Positions 8,823-18,186 of a DNA stretch of 64,000 bases are shown one piece after another. The notes beneath the pieces were generated by a model, which was not told the origin of the DNA, did no database searches, and was given only the letters and a program-made list of their open reading frames with translations. The stretch lies in assembly GCA_964505785.1 (NCBI GenBank), contig CAZDJZ010000010.1, positions 30,107 through 94,106 of the forward strand, written 5' to 3'. The translations under genes were made by a program, and so were the position numbers. The DNA comes from CAYRTV01 sp964505785 (GTDB taxonomy: Bacteria; Acidobacteriota; Aminicenantia; Aminicenantales; Aminicenantaceae). The first letter of the stretch is position 1. The number at the start of each line of letters is the position of its first letter.

Positions 8823-8882
8823 AAGCATTGTCATCCTGAAGACTGCAAAGCAGGTCATGATGATCTCAGAATGCTTCTTTTT
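8823..8882 (+). terminator. possible terminator after kynureninase
   Basis: AAGCATT (8823-8829) can pair with AATGCTT (8870-8876), flanked by A-rich sequence upstream and CTTTTT downstream. The loop is long and overlaps a 'tcatcctgaag' dispersed repeat, so activity is uncertain. Confidence 0.4.
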
Positions 8883-8888
8883 AAAAAA

Positions 8889-9468
8889 GTAAAGAGTGAA
8901 GAGTAAAGAGTGAAGAGAAATCAAAAATAAACCAAAGCCGAAGATGCAGCACAGGGCATAAGGATAGAGAAAATAGACCGAATAGACTGAATAGACTGAA
9001 TAGACCTGGATGGACTTAGATGGACTAAAGAGAGGAAGAGGGGGGGCGGCCTGGCAGCCGCCCCGGAATCTGATTGCATATTCCCGGGAGGGGGAATGAG
9101 GTGAGGCAATACTAATTATCCGGTTTTATGTTAAGTTCGGATTAAGAACCATTTAAATTTCCGTTAAACCAACCCCTGACGGCAGCGCTCGCGTTCATCG
9201 CGATCTTTGATTCGGTTTGTTCACTCGAATCGCTGCGGCCATGTTCTTTACAATCTGCCTTGAAATGGGTTTGCAGATTTAAGTTCTGAGTTCCGGGTTC
9301 TGAGTTCTGAATTTGAATTGGGATATATAAATGATGCTCTTTTTTCAATATTCGACTTTGGTTTATTTTTGATATTTGATTTTTGATTTACTCTTCACTC
9401 TTTACTGAGCCAAGCGATATGAGATCCTTCTCTTCGCTCAGGATGACAGTTCCGCTTGTCACTTTTCA
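8889..9468. repeat. composite intergenic repeat block, two opposed halves
   Basis: The left half (8889-9035) carries, in inverted orientation, 'agtaaagagtgaag', 'aaatcaaaaataaaccaaagccga' and a run of 'gaatagact' 10-mers. The right half (about 9184-9468) carries the same modules in direct orientation: 'gctcgcgttcatcgcg', 'ctgagttccgggttctgag', 'tcgactttggtttatttttga', 'ctcttcactctttact' and 'gatccttctcttcgctcaggatgac'. Between them lies a short G-rich stretch. No gene is supported in the 650 bases. Confidence 0.65.
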
Positions 9469-11379
9469 CTAATTTCGAACTAAGTCAGGCTGCTTTGTTT
9501 TCTGAAGTAATTCTGCCAATTCAACCAGCTTAATGAATTCAGCCCGGTATCCATGAGGGTCAGCGCCCATTCCCGCTTTAGCCAATTGGATAACCCCGTC
9601 AAATCCGGCATCACCCTTATGTTCGGAGTTTCTCAACAGCATGGCGAATTCAGCCGCTGCGGCCGCAAATTTGAACATGTCCGAGGTCTCTTTTTCCGGA
9701 ATCACTTCATTATTAAGTGCGGATTCAATCAAAAGGCTTTTTTGTCCGTCCGGTTTTTTATAACGCAAGCGCACAGTCATGGCTTCCGGACTTTTAAAGG
9801 CAGCCGGGCTGATCTGCGTTTCCTGGTATTTCAAATCATCCACAGCCGGAATGTCTTCCCCGGAACCATAGGGAATCACTTCATATAAAGCGGTGACGGA
9901 ATGCCCGGCCCCCAACTCCCCGGCGTCTTTGGCATCGTCTGTAAAATCTTCTTTATCCAGCAGCCGGTTTTCATATCCAACCAGGCGATAGGCTTTGATT
10001 TTAGCGGGATTGAATTCCACTTGAATTTTGACATCCTTGGCGATTGTGAACAACGTACCCCGCAGATCATTAATAAACACTTTCTTAGCTTCCAAAAGGT
10101 TGTCGATATAATAGTAATTCCCGTTTCCCTTATCTGCCAGCTGTTCCATGCGATGGTCTTTATAATTACCGGTCCCGAATCCTAAGATCGTCAAAAACAC
10201 GCCTTTTTCCCGTTTTTCTTCAATCATGCGAACCAACTCGGAGGTGCTGGAAACACCTATGTTGAAATCACCGTCAGTGGCCAGGATAATCCGGTTGTTG
10301 CCTTGTGCGATCAAATTCTCCATCGCTGTTTTATAGGCCAGCTGGATACCGGCGCCGCCTGCGGTCGACCCTCCGGCTTCAAGCTGGTCGACGGCATCGA
10401 TGATCTTTTGTTTTTCGGCCGCAGATGTGGAAGGCAGGACTAATCCGGCGGATCCCGCATAGACTACAATAGCAACACGGTCTTTGTCCGACAGTTCCTT
10501 GACCAAAAGCTTAAAGGCCGTCTTGAGAAGCGGAAGTTTGCGTGGAGTATTCATCGAGCCTGAGATATCCAGCAGAAAAACCAAATTACTGGGAGGCTGT
10601 CTTTCCGGAGACAGGGTTTTCCCCTGCAATCCGATATGGATCAAACGGCGGGATTGATTCCATGGGCAGCCGGACATTTCCATATAGATGGAAAACGGAT
10701 CATCCCCCTTGGGAACCGGGTATGCATAGTCAAAGTAATTTATCACCTCTTCTACCCGAACAGCGTCCTCAGGTGGAAAACGGTTTTCACGAATGAACCG
10801 GCGTATATTAGCATACGACGCAGTATCAACATCAATCGAAAAAGTGGAAAGAGGATTAGTTAAAACATCGAGAAACCGGTTCTCGTAAATCCGTTCGAAT
10901 TCTTCCGTGTTGAAAGGAGGAGGAGCCGCCGGAAAAGACATTTCACTCGAGTAACGGACAGCAGGGTGCTTCATAACGCCTCCGGTCACACCCTCTGTCA
11001 TCATCTTTTCTTCGTCCGGCCTGGCTTGAAGCCCGCTCATCGTTAAAACCAGGTTTACTTCTATGTCTCCGGCAGAGGGAATCTGTATCGCTTTTTTTTC
11101 CGCAGCAATGAATCCGGGCAGTATCGCCGAAAGGTCATAGACCCCGGCACTAAGACCGGTGAATTCGTAGCGGCCGCTTATATCCGTCCGAACCGTGAAA
11201 ACACGGCCGTCGGGCCGTCGAGTAAGAATCACTTCGGCTCCTGGAAGCAGATTTCCGTTTTCATCCTTGACAATCCCATGGAGTGAACCGGCGTCCATGT
11301 TAATGGCGGCAGCCGCAAGGGCCAGCACGGCCAAAAAAATTCCTGCGGAAACAAGCCCTGTCAATACTTTTCTTTTCAT
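9469..11379 (-). CDS. secreted vWA-domain protein with carboxypeptidase-regulatory-like domain
   Basis: The 636-residue product begins with a signal peptide (MKRKVLTGLVSAGIFLAVLAL). A CarboxypepD_reg-like beta-sandwich follows at about residues 25-95 (GIVKDENGNLLPGAEVIL). Next is the N-terminal domain seen in YfbK-type vWA proteins (STFSIDVDTASYANIRRF), then a vWA domain with an intact MIDAS (DISGSMN, a downstream threonine in GGSTAGG, and ATDGDFN), and a DUF3520-like C-terminal domain. MIDAS domains bind a divalent metal and protein ligands. I chose the ATG at 11379 because AAAGGAG lies ten bases before it. The partner is unknown and no operon neighbour is obvious. Confidence 0.88.
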   Translation of the reverse strand: MKRKVLTGLVSAGIFLAVLALAAAAINMDAGSLHGIVKDENGNLLPGAEVILTRRPDGRVFTVRTDISGRYEFTGLSAGVYDLSAILPGFIAAEKKAIQIPSAGDIEVNLVLTMSGLQARPDEEKMMTEGVTGGVMKHPAVRYSSEMSFPAAPPPFNTEEFERIYENRFLDVLTNPLSTFSIDVDTASYANIRRFIRENRFPPEDAVRVEEVINYFDYAYPVPKGDDPFSIYMEMSGCPWNQSRRLIHIGLQGKTLSPERQPPSNLVFLLDISGSMNTPRKLPLLKTAFKLLVKELSDKDRVAIVVYAGSAGLVLPSTSAAEKQKIIDAVDQLEAGGSTAGGAGIQLAYKTAMENLIAQGNNRIILATDGDFNIGVSSTSELVRMIEEKREKGVFLTILGFGTGNYKDHRMEQLADKGNGNYYYIDNLLEAKKVFINDLRGTLFTIAKDVKIQVEFNPAKIKAYRLVGYENRLLDKEDFTDDAKDAGELGAGHSVTALYEVIPYGSGEDIPAVDDLKYQETQISPAAFKSPEAMTVRLRYKKPDGQKSLLIESALNNEVIPEKETSDMFKFAAAAAEFAMLLRNSEHKGDAGFDGVIQLAKAGMGADPHGYRAEFIKLVELAELLQKTKQPDLVRN

Positions 11380-11680
11380 TTGTCTTTCTCCTTTAAATCG
11401 CATTATTTTCCCCTTCGGGCGGGCCGAATTTCACTGCGTCCTCTTCGTCAATTCCGCACCGCATATTATCCAAGCTGCAAAACTTAAACGGAAAATGATT
11501 CCCTTTCGATTCATTGCTTCGCAAATTTTTTATGAATTGGCCATGATTATGATACACATGAAAACGATGAAAATGAATCTGCATGTCACTCTGAGGCCCG
11601 CAGAGCAGGCCATGAGGACCTTGTCCTGCTTTGCAGTAAAGAGTAAAATGTCAGGATGACCCTGACAGGTCATTTTTGAA
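11380..11680. repeat. spacer with dispersed repeat modules
   Basis: Bases 11585-11680 hold a 'tgtcactctgaggcccgcagagcaggcc' type module followed by 'ggatgaccctgacaggtcatttttgaactaatgg', which recurs near 12711 and 20460. Bases 11400-11580 show no convincing gene. Confidence 0.5.
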
Positions 11681-12016
11681 CTAATGGTTCAGCTGATTGG
11701 AAAGAACGATCTGTAAAACCCGGCCGATCAGTACGATCAAAGAAAAACCGATAATAACTGAATAGACGATCAGCCAAGTCTTATCCAGCCAGGTCACTCG
11801 CCGCACACTGGGAAAAAACAAATCAAACAGACTTTTCCCGAATAGAATTATCAGGACTCCAAATCCGCCTACGGCCCGGTAAAAAAAGAACTCAGCCGCA
11901 TCCGGGGATATAGACTCAGCTGAAATAATGGGATAAAGCATCCATAGAGCGGCTCCTGTAAACAGGATCACGACAACTATAGATAAGCCCCCCTCTTTTT
12001 TATCTGCCCTTTTCAT
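11681..12016 (-). CDS. small membrane protein of unknown function
   Basis: The 111-residue protein is not recognised. It has three hydrophobic segments at about residues 11-28, 45-62 and 80-102, with charged short loops (KSLFDLFFPSVRRVTWLDK between the last two). The N-terminus is basic and probably cytoplasmic. The stop-proximal codons overlap the repeat module at 11690. It lies 99 bases downstream of the DUF4870 gene on the same strand and may be co-transcribed with it. Confidence 0.6.
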   Translation of the reverse strand: MKRADKKEGGLSIVVVILFTGAALWMLYPIISAESISPDAAEFFFYRAVGGFGVLIILFGKSLFDLFFPSVRRVTWLDKTWLIVYSVIIGFSLIVLIGRVLQIVLSNQLNH

Positions 12017-12115
12017 CCCGCCAATGTTCCCGGTTCTGTTAATAATGGTTATTCCGAAGGCTGGAGAAACACCCCATCATGATGTTTGATGCTTATGCAG
12101 AAAAATGATAACGGC

Positions 12116-12457
12116 TTATTTAATGAACCGGATGCTCATGGGGTAGCGGTAGTGTTCTCCGTTACTCGCTTTGATGGCAGCGACGATCACCAGGATCAGC
12201 ATCCCTACGCCTAATGCGATAAGAAGGACGATACCAATGACAACAATAATCAATACCGCTGCGATTACGGCATAAATTGAGAAGGATATCTGGAAATTCA
12301 CAGACTCTTTTCCCTGGTCATTCACAAACTGGGATTCATCTTTTTTTATCAGCCAAAGAACCAGAGGCCCGATAACATTTCCAAATGGAATGATAAATCC
12401 TGCCAAGGCGGCAAGATGACAAAACATTCCCCAATTTCTTTCTTCTTGTTGTTCCAT
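12116..12457 (-). CDS. DUF4870 (Tic20-like) membrane protein
   Basis: The 113-residue protein matches the DUF4870 pattern: N-terminal NWGMFCHLAALAGFI, a short loop LVLWLIKKDESQFVNDQGKE, then FQISFSIYAVIAAVLI and a last hydrophobic segment, ending in YRYPMSIRFIK. Three to four membrane segments are expected. Family function is unknown. An AGGAG site sits eight bases before the ATG at 12457. The ATG at 12463 is only two bases from it, so I chose the shorter form. TTGTTT and TATAAC separated by 18 bases upstream form a plausible promoter. Confidence 0.82.
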   Translation of the reverse strand: MEQQEERNWGMFCHLAALAGFIIPFGNVIGPLVLWLIKKDESQFVNDQGKESVNFQISFSIYAVIAAVLIIVVIGIVLLIALGVGMLILVIVAAIKASNGEHYRYPMSIRFIK

Positions 12458-12463
12458 ATCCAT

Positions 12464-12774
12464 AACTCCTAAGATCTTTAATGGCTAAAATTGTTATATC
12501 ATAAATACCATGAGATAAACAAGAATACTCAAATTCGTTTTGAATTGATCATGTCATGTGTATAATACACCACAAAGGATGAAAATGACCCCGCATGTCA
12601 TTCAGAGGAGTGAAGCGACGGGAATCTTAGACACCTTAACCTGAAGAGGCGAAACCGTCTCATTCGGCGAAGCAATCTAAGATCCTTACGACCGGTTTCG
12701 CCGCCCTCAGGATGACCCTGGCGGGTCATTTTCGAACTAAGAGGGCAGGTTAAAGAATAGGAAGGGAGAGAGAT
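12464..12774. repeat. spacer with dispersed repeat modules
   Basis: Bases 12597-12750 form a repeat copy: 'tgtcattcagaggagtgaagcgacgggaatcttag', then 'gaaaccgtctcattcggcgaagcaatctaagatcc', then 'ctcaggatgaccctggcgggtcattttcgaactaa'. Related copies are at 63114 and 20440. No gene is seen. Confidence 0.55.
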
Positions 12775-14757
12775 TTGAAAAAAACAGCCGCTTTTATCTT
12801 TATTTTAATGGTATGGATCTTTCCGGGCTGGGCGCAGGAAAAACCCTTTTGTCCGCAAATTGCGAATTATTCCATGGATATCACATTAAACACCAATGCT
12901 CATGCTCTGACAGGAACCGAAATACTGGAATGGACCAATAACTCCCAGGTAGAGACCCGTGAGCTCTGGTTCCATCTTTACTGGAATGCTTTCCAGAATA
13001 ACCGGAGCGATTTTCTAACCGAAGGCCGGGATCGCTGGGGCCGGATCATTTCCGGGTTTCAAAAAGATGACTGGGGATTCTGCCGGATCAATTCTATTGT
13101 GCTTTTAGAAGACGGGAATGGAGAGGAAGCCGACCTGACCGAAACGTTTACATTCCGGCAGCCGGATAATAACAACATTTATGATGATACCGTTTTCACC
13201 GTCCAGCTTCCCGAACCGGTCGCCCCGGGTGATACTGTACGCCTCCGTATCCGGTTTTTTTCTAAGATACCGGCTCCCATCCACCGGACAGGAGTCTACA
13301 AGGATACCTATTTTATCGCCCAATGGTTTCCTAAAATCGGTGTTCTTTACGAAGGGGAGTGGAACTGCCATCAATTTCACGCAACCACAAATTTTTTCGC
13401 CGATTTCGGAACCTATGATGTCAAAATCACATTGCCTTCCCGGATGATAATCGGAGCCACCGGTGAACATACCGGCCGGATTGACCATAATGATGGAACC
13501 AGCACCCACAGCTTTTTCCAGCATTCCGTACATGATTTCGCTTGGACCGCTTCCCCGGATTATATCCAGGTTAAAGAAAATTTTGAATTTGCGCCAGGCA
13601 AAAGAACCGAAATCACTCTGCTGCTGCAGCCCTATCATAAACACCTCGAAAAAAAATATATGCAGGCTGTCAAGCATTCCTTGACATACTGCAGCCGGTT
13701 CTATGGAGATTATCCTTATACCACCGTGACTTGCGTCGATCCTGCATATAACAGCCGCTGCGGAGGAATGGAATATCCGACTATTTTCACAGGAGGAGCC
13801 AACTTCCTCACCCATCCCCGTATTCCCAGCCCCGAAAATGTCACTATCCACGAATTCGGCCATGGATATTTTTACGGCTTGGTCGGATCCAATGAATTTG
13901 AAAACGCCTGGATGGATGAGGGCTTTACATCTTTTCTGGATTCGGAAGTCTACTATGCCGCGTATCCGCCTCCTTGGTTCTCCCGCCGCTTTTTTAATAT
14001 CCCGGTCGTATTCTCAGAGGTTTCCATCCCGATAGAATCCAGCGGCATCTCACGACACCGGCGCACAAGCAGCATGGATATCATGCAGCTCTTCACCTGG
14101 CAATTCATGAACAGGTCCAGCTACGGCGCCAATTCCTATTCCAAAGCTGAACTCATGTTGAGAAGCTTGAAGCGTTTTATGGGTCCGGATGTCTTTTCCG
14201 AAATGATCAAAGCCTATTCCACCCGCAACTGGTTCAAACATCCCCTCCCGGAAGATTTTTATGCGGTGGTTGCTGAATTTTCCGGCCGGGACATGAGCTG
14301 GCTTTTGGATCAATTCATATTCGGATCGGGAAAGCTGGATTATGCCATCGCCCATATCCGCAACCGGCGCGAACAGCCGGTGCGGGGCTGGAAAGAAGAG
14401 GAGTTCCATACCGGTGAAAGAACGGACGGCCAGACAATATATGAAAGTGAAGTGCTGGTCCGGCGGCTGGGCGGCGTCCAAGTGCCGGTTGAGATCTCAA
14501 TCGTCTTTGATGACGGGGTCAATAAAAGGGAAGTATGGGACGGGAAATACCGCTGGAAACGTTTTAAGTACCGCAGCCCGGTCAAAATCAAGCAGGCCGT
14601 GGTTGATCCTGATTTCAAATGGGTGATAGATACATGCAGAACCAACAACAGCTGCACCACTTCCCCCTCTTCTCTTTTGGCTGCACTGAAATGGACCTCA
14701 CGCTGGATGGCCTGGCTCCAGCATGCGATGGAATTTTTCACCTTAATGGGAGGATGA
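12775..14757 (+). CDS. secreted M1-family metallopeptidase
   Basis: The 660-residue protein has a signal peptide ending near WAQ (about residue 21). The zinc site is complete: H359-E360-F-G-H363 with the third ligand E382 in WMDEGF, the exact 18-residue spacing of M1 peptidases. An exopeptidase-type motif, CGGMEYPTIF, precedes it. It is likely a zinc aminopeptidase acting on peptides outside the cytoplasm. Translation starts at TTG, with a GGGAGAGAG ribosome site a few bases upstream and the signal peptide directly after it. The Nudix gene starts three bases after the stop. This membership in a set of exported peptidases supports a peptide-based diet. Confidence 0.9.
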   Translation: MKKTAAFIFILMVWIFPGWAQEKPFCPQIANYSMDITLNTNAHALTGTEILEWTNNSQVETRELWFHLYWNAFQNNRSDFLTEGRDRWGRIISGFQKDDWGFCRINSIVLLEDGNGEEADLTETFTFRQPDNNNIYDDTVFTVQLPEPVAPGDTVRLRIRFFSKIPAPIHRTGVYKDTYFIAQWFPKIGVLYEGEWNCHQFHATTNFFADFGTYDVKITLPSRMIIGATGEHTGRIDHNDGTSTHSFFQHSVHDFAWTASPDYIQVKENFEFAPGKRTEITLLLQPYHKHLEKKYMQAVKHSLTYCSRFYGDYPYTTVTCVDPAYNSRCGGMEYPTIFTGGANFLTHPRIPSPENVTIHEFGHGYFYGLVGSNEFENAWMDEGFTSFLDSEVYYAAYPPPWFSRRFFNIPVVFSEVSIPIESSGISRHRRTSSMDIMQLFTWQFMNRSSYGANSYSKAELMLRSLKRFMGPDVFSEMIKAYSTRNWFKHPLPEDFYAVVAEFSGRDMSWLLDQFIFGSGKLDYAIAHIRNRREQPVRGWKEEEFHTGERTDGQTIYESEVLVRRLGGVQVPVEISIVFDDGVNKREVWDGKYRWKRFKYRSPVKIKQAVVDPDFKWVIDTCRTNNSCTTSPSSLLAALKWTSRWMAWLQHAMEFFTLMGG

Positions 14758-14760
14758 TTT

Positions 14761-15444
14761 TTGCTGCGGCATCGATCTTTGGAACCAAGTGTATTCTTCC
14801 AGCGCTTGGAACGCCAAATAAAAAAAGCGAAACCGGGTTGGGCCGCCCAATCAGCTTTACTCCCTGATCCCCGGCCCGGAAACATCCCTTTTTCACAGGC
14901 CGAACCCCATTGCCGGAAAGCCGGGGTGCTGCTGCTTCTCTTCTTTAAAGACAACCGCCTGCATCTTCTCTTTACCCGCCGCACAGCGGATGTGCTTCAT
15001 CACCGCGGAGAAATTTCTTTCCCGGGCGGGGCTAGAGAAAAAGATGAAGATCTGATTCAAACCGCAACCCGAGAAACTCAAGAGGAACTGAACATTCCGC
15101 CGGATTCATACCGGATACTGGGAACCCTGACGCCCCTCTTTATCCCGCCAAGCCGGTTCTGTATCTACCCGGCGGCGGCTGGAGCCCTGACCCGGCCGGA
15201 TTTCAATCCTGAACCCCGGGAGGTGAAAGAAGCCATCGAAATCCCTGTCTTTCATTTATTGGACAAGGCTAACCGGCAAACCGAAGTATGGACCATCAGC
15301 GGCGAAAAACGCAAAATCCCTTTCTACCGGTTTGGTGAAAACAAAATCTGGGGCGCTACAGCCATGGTCCTGGCTGAATTTCTTACTATAGTAAGAAACA
15401 CAAATCATGAATCGACCATTCTGCTTCACGGGAATGAAAAGTAA
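14761..15444 (+). CDS. Nudix hydrolase, CoA pyrophosphatase type
   Basis: The 227-residue product carries the Nudix box as GAREKDE-x7-RETQEEL, preceded by LLFTRRTADVLHHRGEISF, which is the extra signature of the UPF0035/NudL CoA-diphosphatase subgroup. The predicted reaction is hydrolysis of coenzyme A and derivatives to phosphopantetheine and 3',5'-ADP, needing Mg or Mn. The frame begins with TTG at 14761, three bases after the M1 peptidase stop. GGGAGG at 14748-14753 is well placed for it, so translation is probably coupled. The functional link between a secreted peptidase and a cytosolic CoA hydrolase is not obvious. Confidence 0.87.
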   Translation: MLRHRSLEPSVFFQRLERQIKKAKPGWAAQSALLPDPRPGNIPFSQAEPHCRKAGVLLLLFFKDNRLHLLFTRRTADVLHHRGEISFPGGAREKDEDLIQTATRETQEELNIPPDSYRILGTLTPLFIPPSRFCIYPAAAGALTRPDFNPEPREVKEAIEIPVFHLLDKANRQTEVWTISGEKRKIPFYRFGENKIWGATAMVLAEFLTIVRNTNHESTILLHGNEK

Positions 15445-15479
15445 AATGTGAAAAGAAAAAAGTTATCTTACCTGGATTG

Positions 15480-15605
15480 TTCAGGGCTGAGATTGCCGCA
15501 GATGCAAGGCGCAGGGCATAAATCTGTGGCCCTTCACCGCGAATGCCCTGCAGCATAAGATCCTTACGCCGCTTCGCTCCTCAGGATGGAAAGGACTTGT
15601 CATTT
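15480..15605. repeat. dispersed repeat copy with hairpin
   Basis: The copy starts 'cctggattgttcagggctgagattgccgcagatg' and contains the GCGCAGGGCAT / ATGCCCTGCAGC inverted repeat. It ends with 'gatccttacgccgcttcgctcctcaggatgg'. It resembles the left part of the element at 20541 but lacks its AT-rich right part. Confidence 0.6.
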
Positions 15606-15624
15606 TGTAAGCAATACGTATAAT
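15597..15624 (+). promoter_or_regulatory. sigma-70 type promoter of the S9 peptidase gene
   Basis: TTGTCA and a perfect TATAAT are separated by 16 bases. The start site would be near 15631, giving a leader of about 43 bases with GGGAGG before the ATG. The -35 hexamer lies at the edge of the dispersed repeat copy. Confidence 0.7.
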
Positions 15625-15673
15625 CATTTCTCTTAATGATTTATTATTATCTCATTTTTCCGGGAGGCCTTTT

Positions 15674-18181
15674 ATGAAGAAAAAAACAATCCTCATCCTT
15701 ATTTTAATCGCAGCATGTTCAGTAATAACCTATGCCGATGAATTAGACCCGGTCAAAAAAGCCGATTACCGATTGGCGGCGCGGTTCTCTCCTCCCCGAA
15801 TGAAGAAAATGGTTTTCGATACTGCTGTAGCCGCCCACTGGCTGAAACACAGCCAAAGATTCTGGTATAGTTTCGAAACCACGGACGGGAAAATATTTAT
15901 GATTGTGGACCCCGTTAAAAAAACCAAAGTTCCTTTATTTGATAATGTTGAAATGGCGGCCATGCTGACAGAATTAACAAAAGACCCTTATGACGCTAAA
16001 CACCTTCCAATTGAAAAAATTAAATTTATCAAACAAGACACAGCCATACGGTTTGATGTTGAGAGTTCCCAGGAAGAGAAGGCCAAAGAAAAAGACAGGA
16101 AAGACGAAGAGGAAAAGAGTCAGGACAAGGACAAAGAAAAACCCAAGAACAAAGTTTTCCATTTTGAATACACCCTTGCGGATGGAAAAATCCGCATACT
16201 CAAGGATTACGAAGAAGATCCGGAAAAACCCGATTGGGCCAATATTTCTCCCGATGAAAACATCATCGTTTTCGCTAGAGAGCATAATCTGTTTTGGATG
16301 GACCGGGCCCATTATGAAAAATACCTGGAAGATAAGGAAGCTGAAGACATAGAGGAACACCAGCTTACGAAGGACGGCGAAAAATATTACAGCTATGCCC
16401 GCACCCGCAGAGGGCAGTCAAATGTGGATGAAGAAAAAAACCGGGACAAGCGGCAGCCGGTCAGCATCACCTGGTCCCCGGATTCAAAAAAATTCGCCAT
16501 GATCCGCAGTGATGAGAGAAAGGTCAAGGACCTTTGGGTGATTAACGCCTCGGACCAGCCCCGCCCCACTTTGGAACCCTATAAATACGCTATGCCGGGA
16601 GAGGAAAATCTGCCGCAGCGGGAAATTTTGATTTTTGACATTCCAAGCCGGGAGAAAATCAAAGTAGATTCCGCACGTTTCAAGGATCAGTATGTTTCCC
16701 TATTCACAGCCCCCGGCAAACCCAGTGCCCGGGACGACGATCATCATCCTCCTATTTGGCTTTCCGGAACAACGGATAAATTGTATTTTTCCCGTACAAG
16801 CCGCGATCTTCACCGGGTGGATATCTGTATCGCCGATACGGCGACGGGTGAATCCCGCACTCTGATCGAGGAAAGACTGAACACCTATGTAGAATTCCTC
16901 ACTCCGGGCCTGGTCAAAAACGGCCGGGAAATCATCCACTGGTCGGAAAGAGACGGATGGGGCCATTTTTATCTCTTCGATGATGAAGGCAACTTGAAAA
17001 ACCAGATTACATCCGGACCCTTTCACTGTGATAATATTGCCGGCATTGATGAGGAGAACCGCGTGCTTTATTTCAATGCCTGCGGCAGGGAAGAGGGTGA
17101 AGACCCTTATTACATGCACGTTTACAGGGTTAATTTCGATGGAACCGGATTAAAATTGCTCAATCCGGGAAATTTCAATCACCATGTTTCCATGAATGAC
17201 AGCCGCCGTTATTTCGTAGATAACTTCTCCCGCGTCAATACGGTTCCTGAAGCGGTTCTGCGCGACCATCAGGGAAATCAATTGATGGAATTGGAAACTG
17301 CGGACCTATCCCTCCTTATGCAGGCGGGATACCAATTCCCGGAACCATTTACAGTTAAAGCCGATGATGGAGTCACCGACCTCTACGGGGTGATGTATAA
17401 ACCTTTCTCCTTCGATAACACCAAAAAATATCCTATCATCGCCTATGTATACCCCGGGCCTCAAACCGAAAGCGTTCCCAAGTCCTTTGCCGTCAGCCGG
17501 GGACTCTCCGGCCTGGCCCAATTCGGGTTTGCAGTTGTCGCGGTCGGCAATCGCGGCGGCCATCCCGACCGGTCGAAATGGTACCATAATTACGGTTACG
17601 GCGATTTAAGGGATTATGGGCTGGCGGACAAAAAAACAGCGATTGAGCAGCTTGCGGTCCGGCATCCTTTTATCGACATCGATAAGGTCGGGATATTCGG
17701 CCATTCCGGCGGCGGGTTTATGTCCACTGCCGCCATGCTGGTTTATCCGGATTTTTTCAAAGTCGCGGTCTCATCTTCCGGCAACCATGAAAACAGCATT
17801 TATAATAACTGGTGGAGCGAAAAGCATCACGGAGTTAAAGAAGTTGAAGATGAAGAAGGAAACATCACATTTGAATATGATATTGAGAAAAATTCCGAAT
17901 TGGCGGCCAACCTGAAAGGACATTTACTGCTGACCACCGGAGACATTGACAATAATGTCCATCCTGCCAACACTTTCCGTATGGCCCAGGCATTGATAAA
18001 GGCCAATAAGCGCTTTGATTTCTTTGTTTTTCCCGGCCAGCGTCACGGTTACGGCGATATGAGTGATTATTGGTTTTGGATCCGGGCGGATTATTTTTGC
18101 AAACACCTCATTGGAGATTTTTCCCAGAATGTAGATATGATCGAGCTGAACCGCGACCGGGAAATGACAAAATCCAAATAA
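15674..18181 (+). CDS. secreted S9 (dipeptidyl-peptidase IV-like) serine peptidase
   Basis: The 835-residue protein has a signal peptide (MKKKTILILILIAACSVITY). An N-terminal beta-propeller (DPPIV_N-like, with 'SWSPDSKKFAM'-like repeats such as ITWSPDSKKFAMIRS) is followed by an alpha/beta-hydrolase domain from about residue 590. The catalytic triad can be placed at S678 (GHSGGGF), D759 (GDIDNNV) and H791 (GQRHGYG). A lysine/glutamate-rich insertion occupies about residues 135-165. Such enzymes release dipeptides or cleave peptides outside the cell. It has its own promoter at 15597 and converges on the symporter gene five bases downstream. Confidence 0.92.
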   Translation: MKKKTILILILIAACSVITYADELDPVKKADYRLAARFSPPRMKKMVFDTAVAAHWLKHSQRFWYSFETTDGKIFMIVDPVKKTKVPLFDNVEMAAMLTELTKDPYDAKHLPIEKIKFIKQDTAIRFDVESSQEEKAKEKDRKDEEEKSQDKDKEKPKNKVFHFEYTLADGKIRILKDYEEDPEKPDWANISPDENIIVFAREHNLFWMDRAHYEKYLEDKEAEDIEEHQLTKDGEKYYSYARTRRGQSNVDEEKNRDKRQPVSITWSPDSKKFAMIRSDERKVKDLWVINASDQPRPTLEPYKYAMPGEENLPQREILIFDIPSREKIKVDSARFKDQYVSLFTAPGKPSARDDDHHPPIWLSGTTDKLYFSRTSRDLHRVDICIADTATGESRTLIEERLNTYVEFLTPGLVKNGREIIHWSERDGWGHFYLFDDEGNLKNQITSGPFHCDNIAGIDEENRVLYFNACGREEGEDPYYMHVYRVNFDGTGLKLLNPGNFNHHVSMNDSRRYFVDNFSRVNTVPEAVLRDHQGNQLMELETADLSLLMQAGYQFPEPFTVKADDGVTDLYGVMYKPFSFDNTKKYPIIAYVYPGPQTESVPKSFAVSRGLSGLAQFGFAVVAVGNRGGHPDRSKWYHNYGYGDLRDYGLADKKTAIEQLAVRHPFIDIDKVGIFGHSGGGFMSTAAMLVYPDFFKVAVSSSGNHENSIYNNWWSEKHHGVKEVEDEEGNITFEYDIEKNSELAANLKGHLLLTTGDIDNNVHPANTFRMAQALIKANKRFDFFVFPGQRHGYGDMSDYWFWIRADYFCKHLIGDFSQNVDMIELNRDREMTKSK

Positions 18182-18186
18182 TCCGG

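Noticed and set aside
13105..13863. 252-codon open frame antisense to the M1 peptidase
   Set aside because: It covers the conserved region of the peptidase and shows no domain or start signals of its own.
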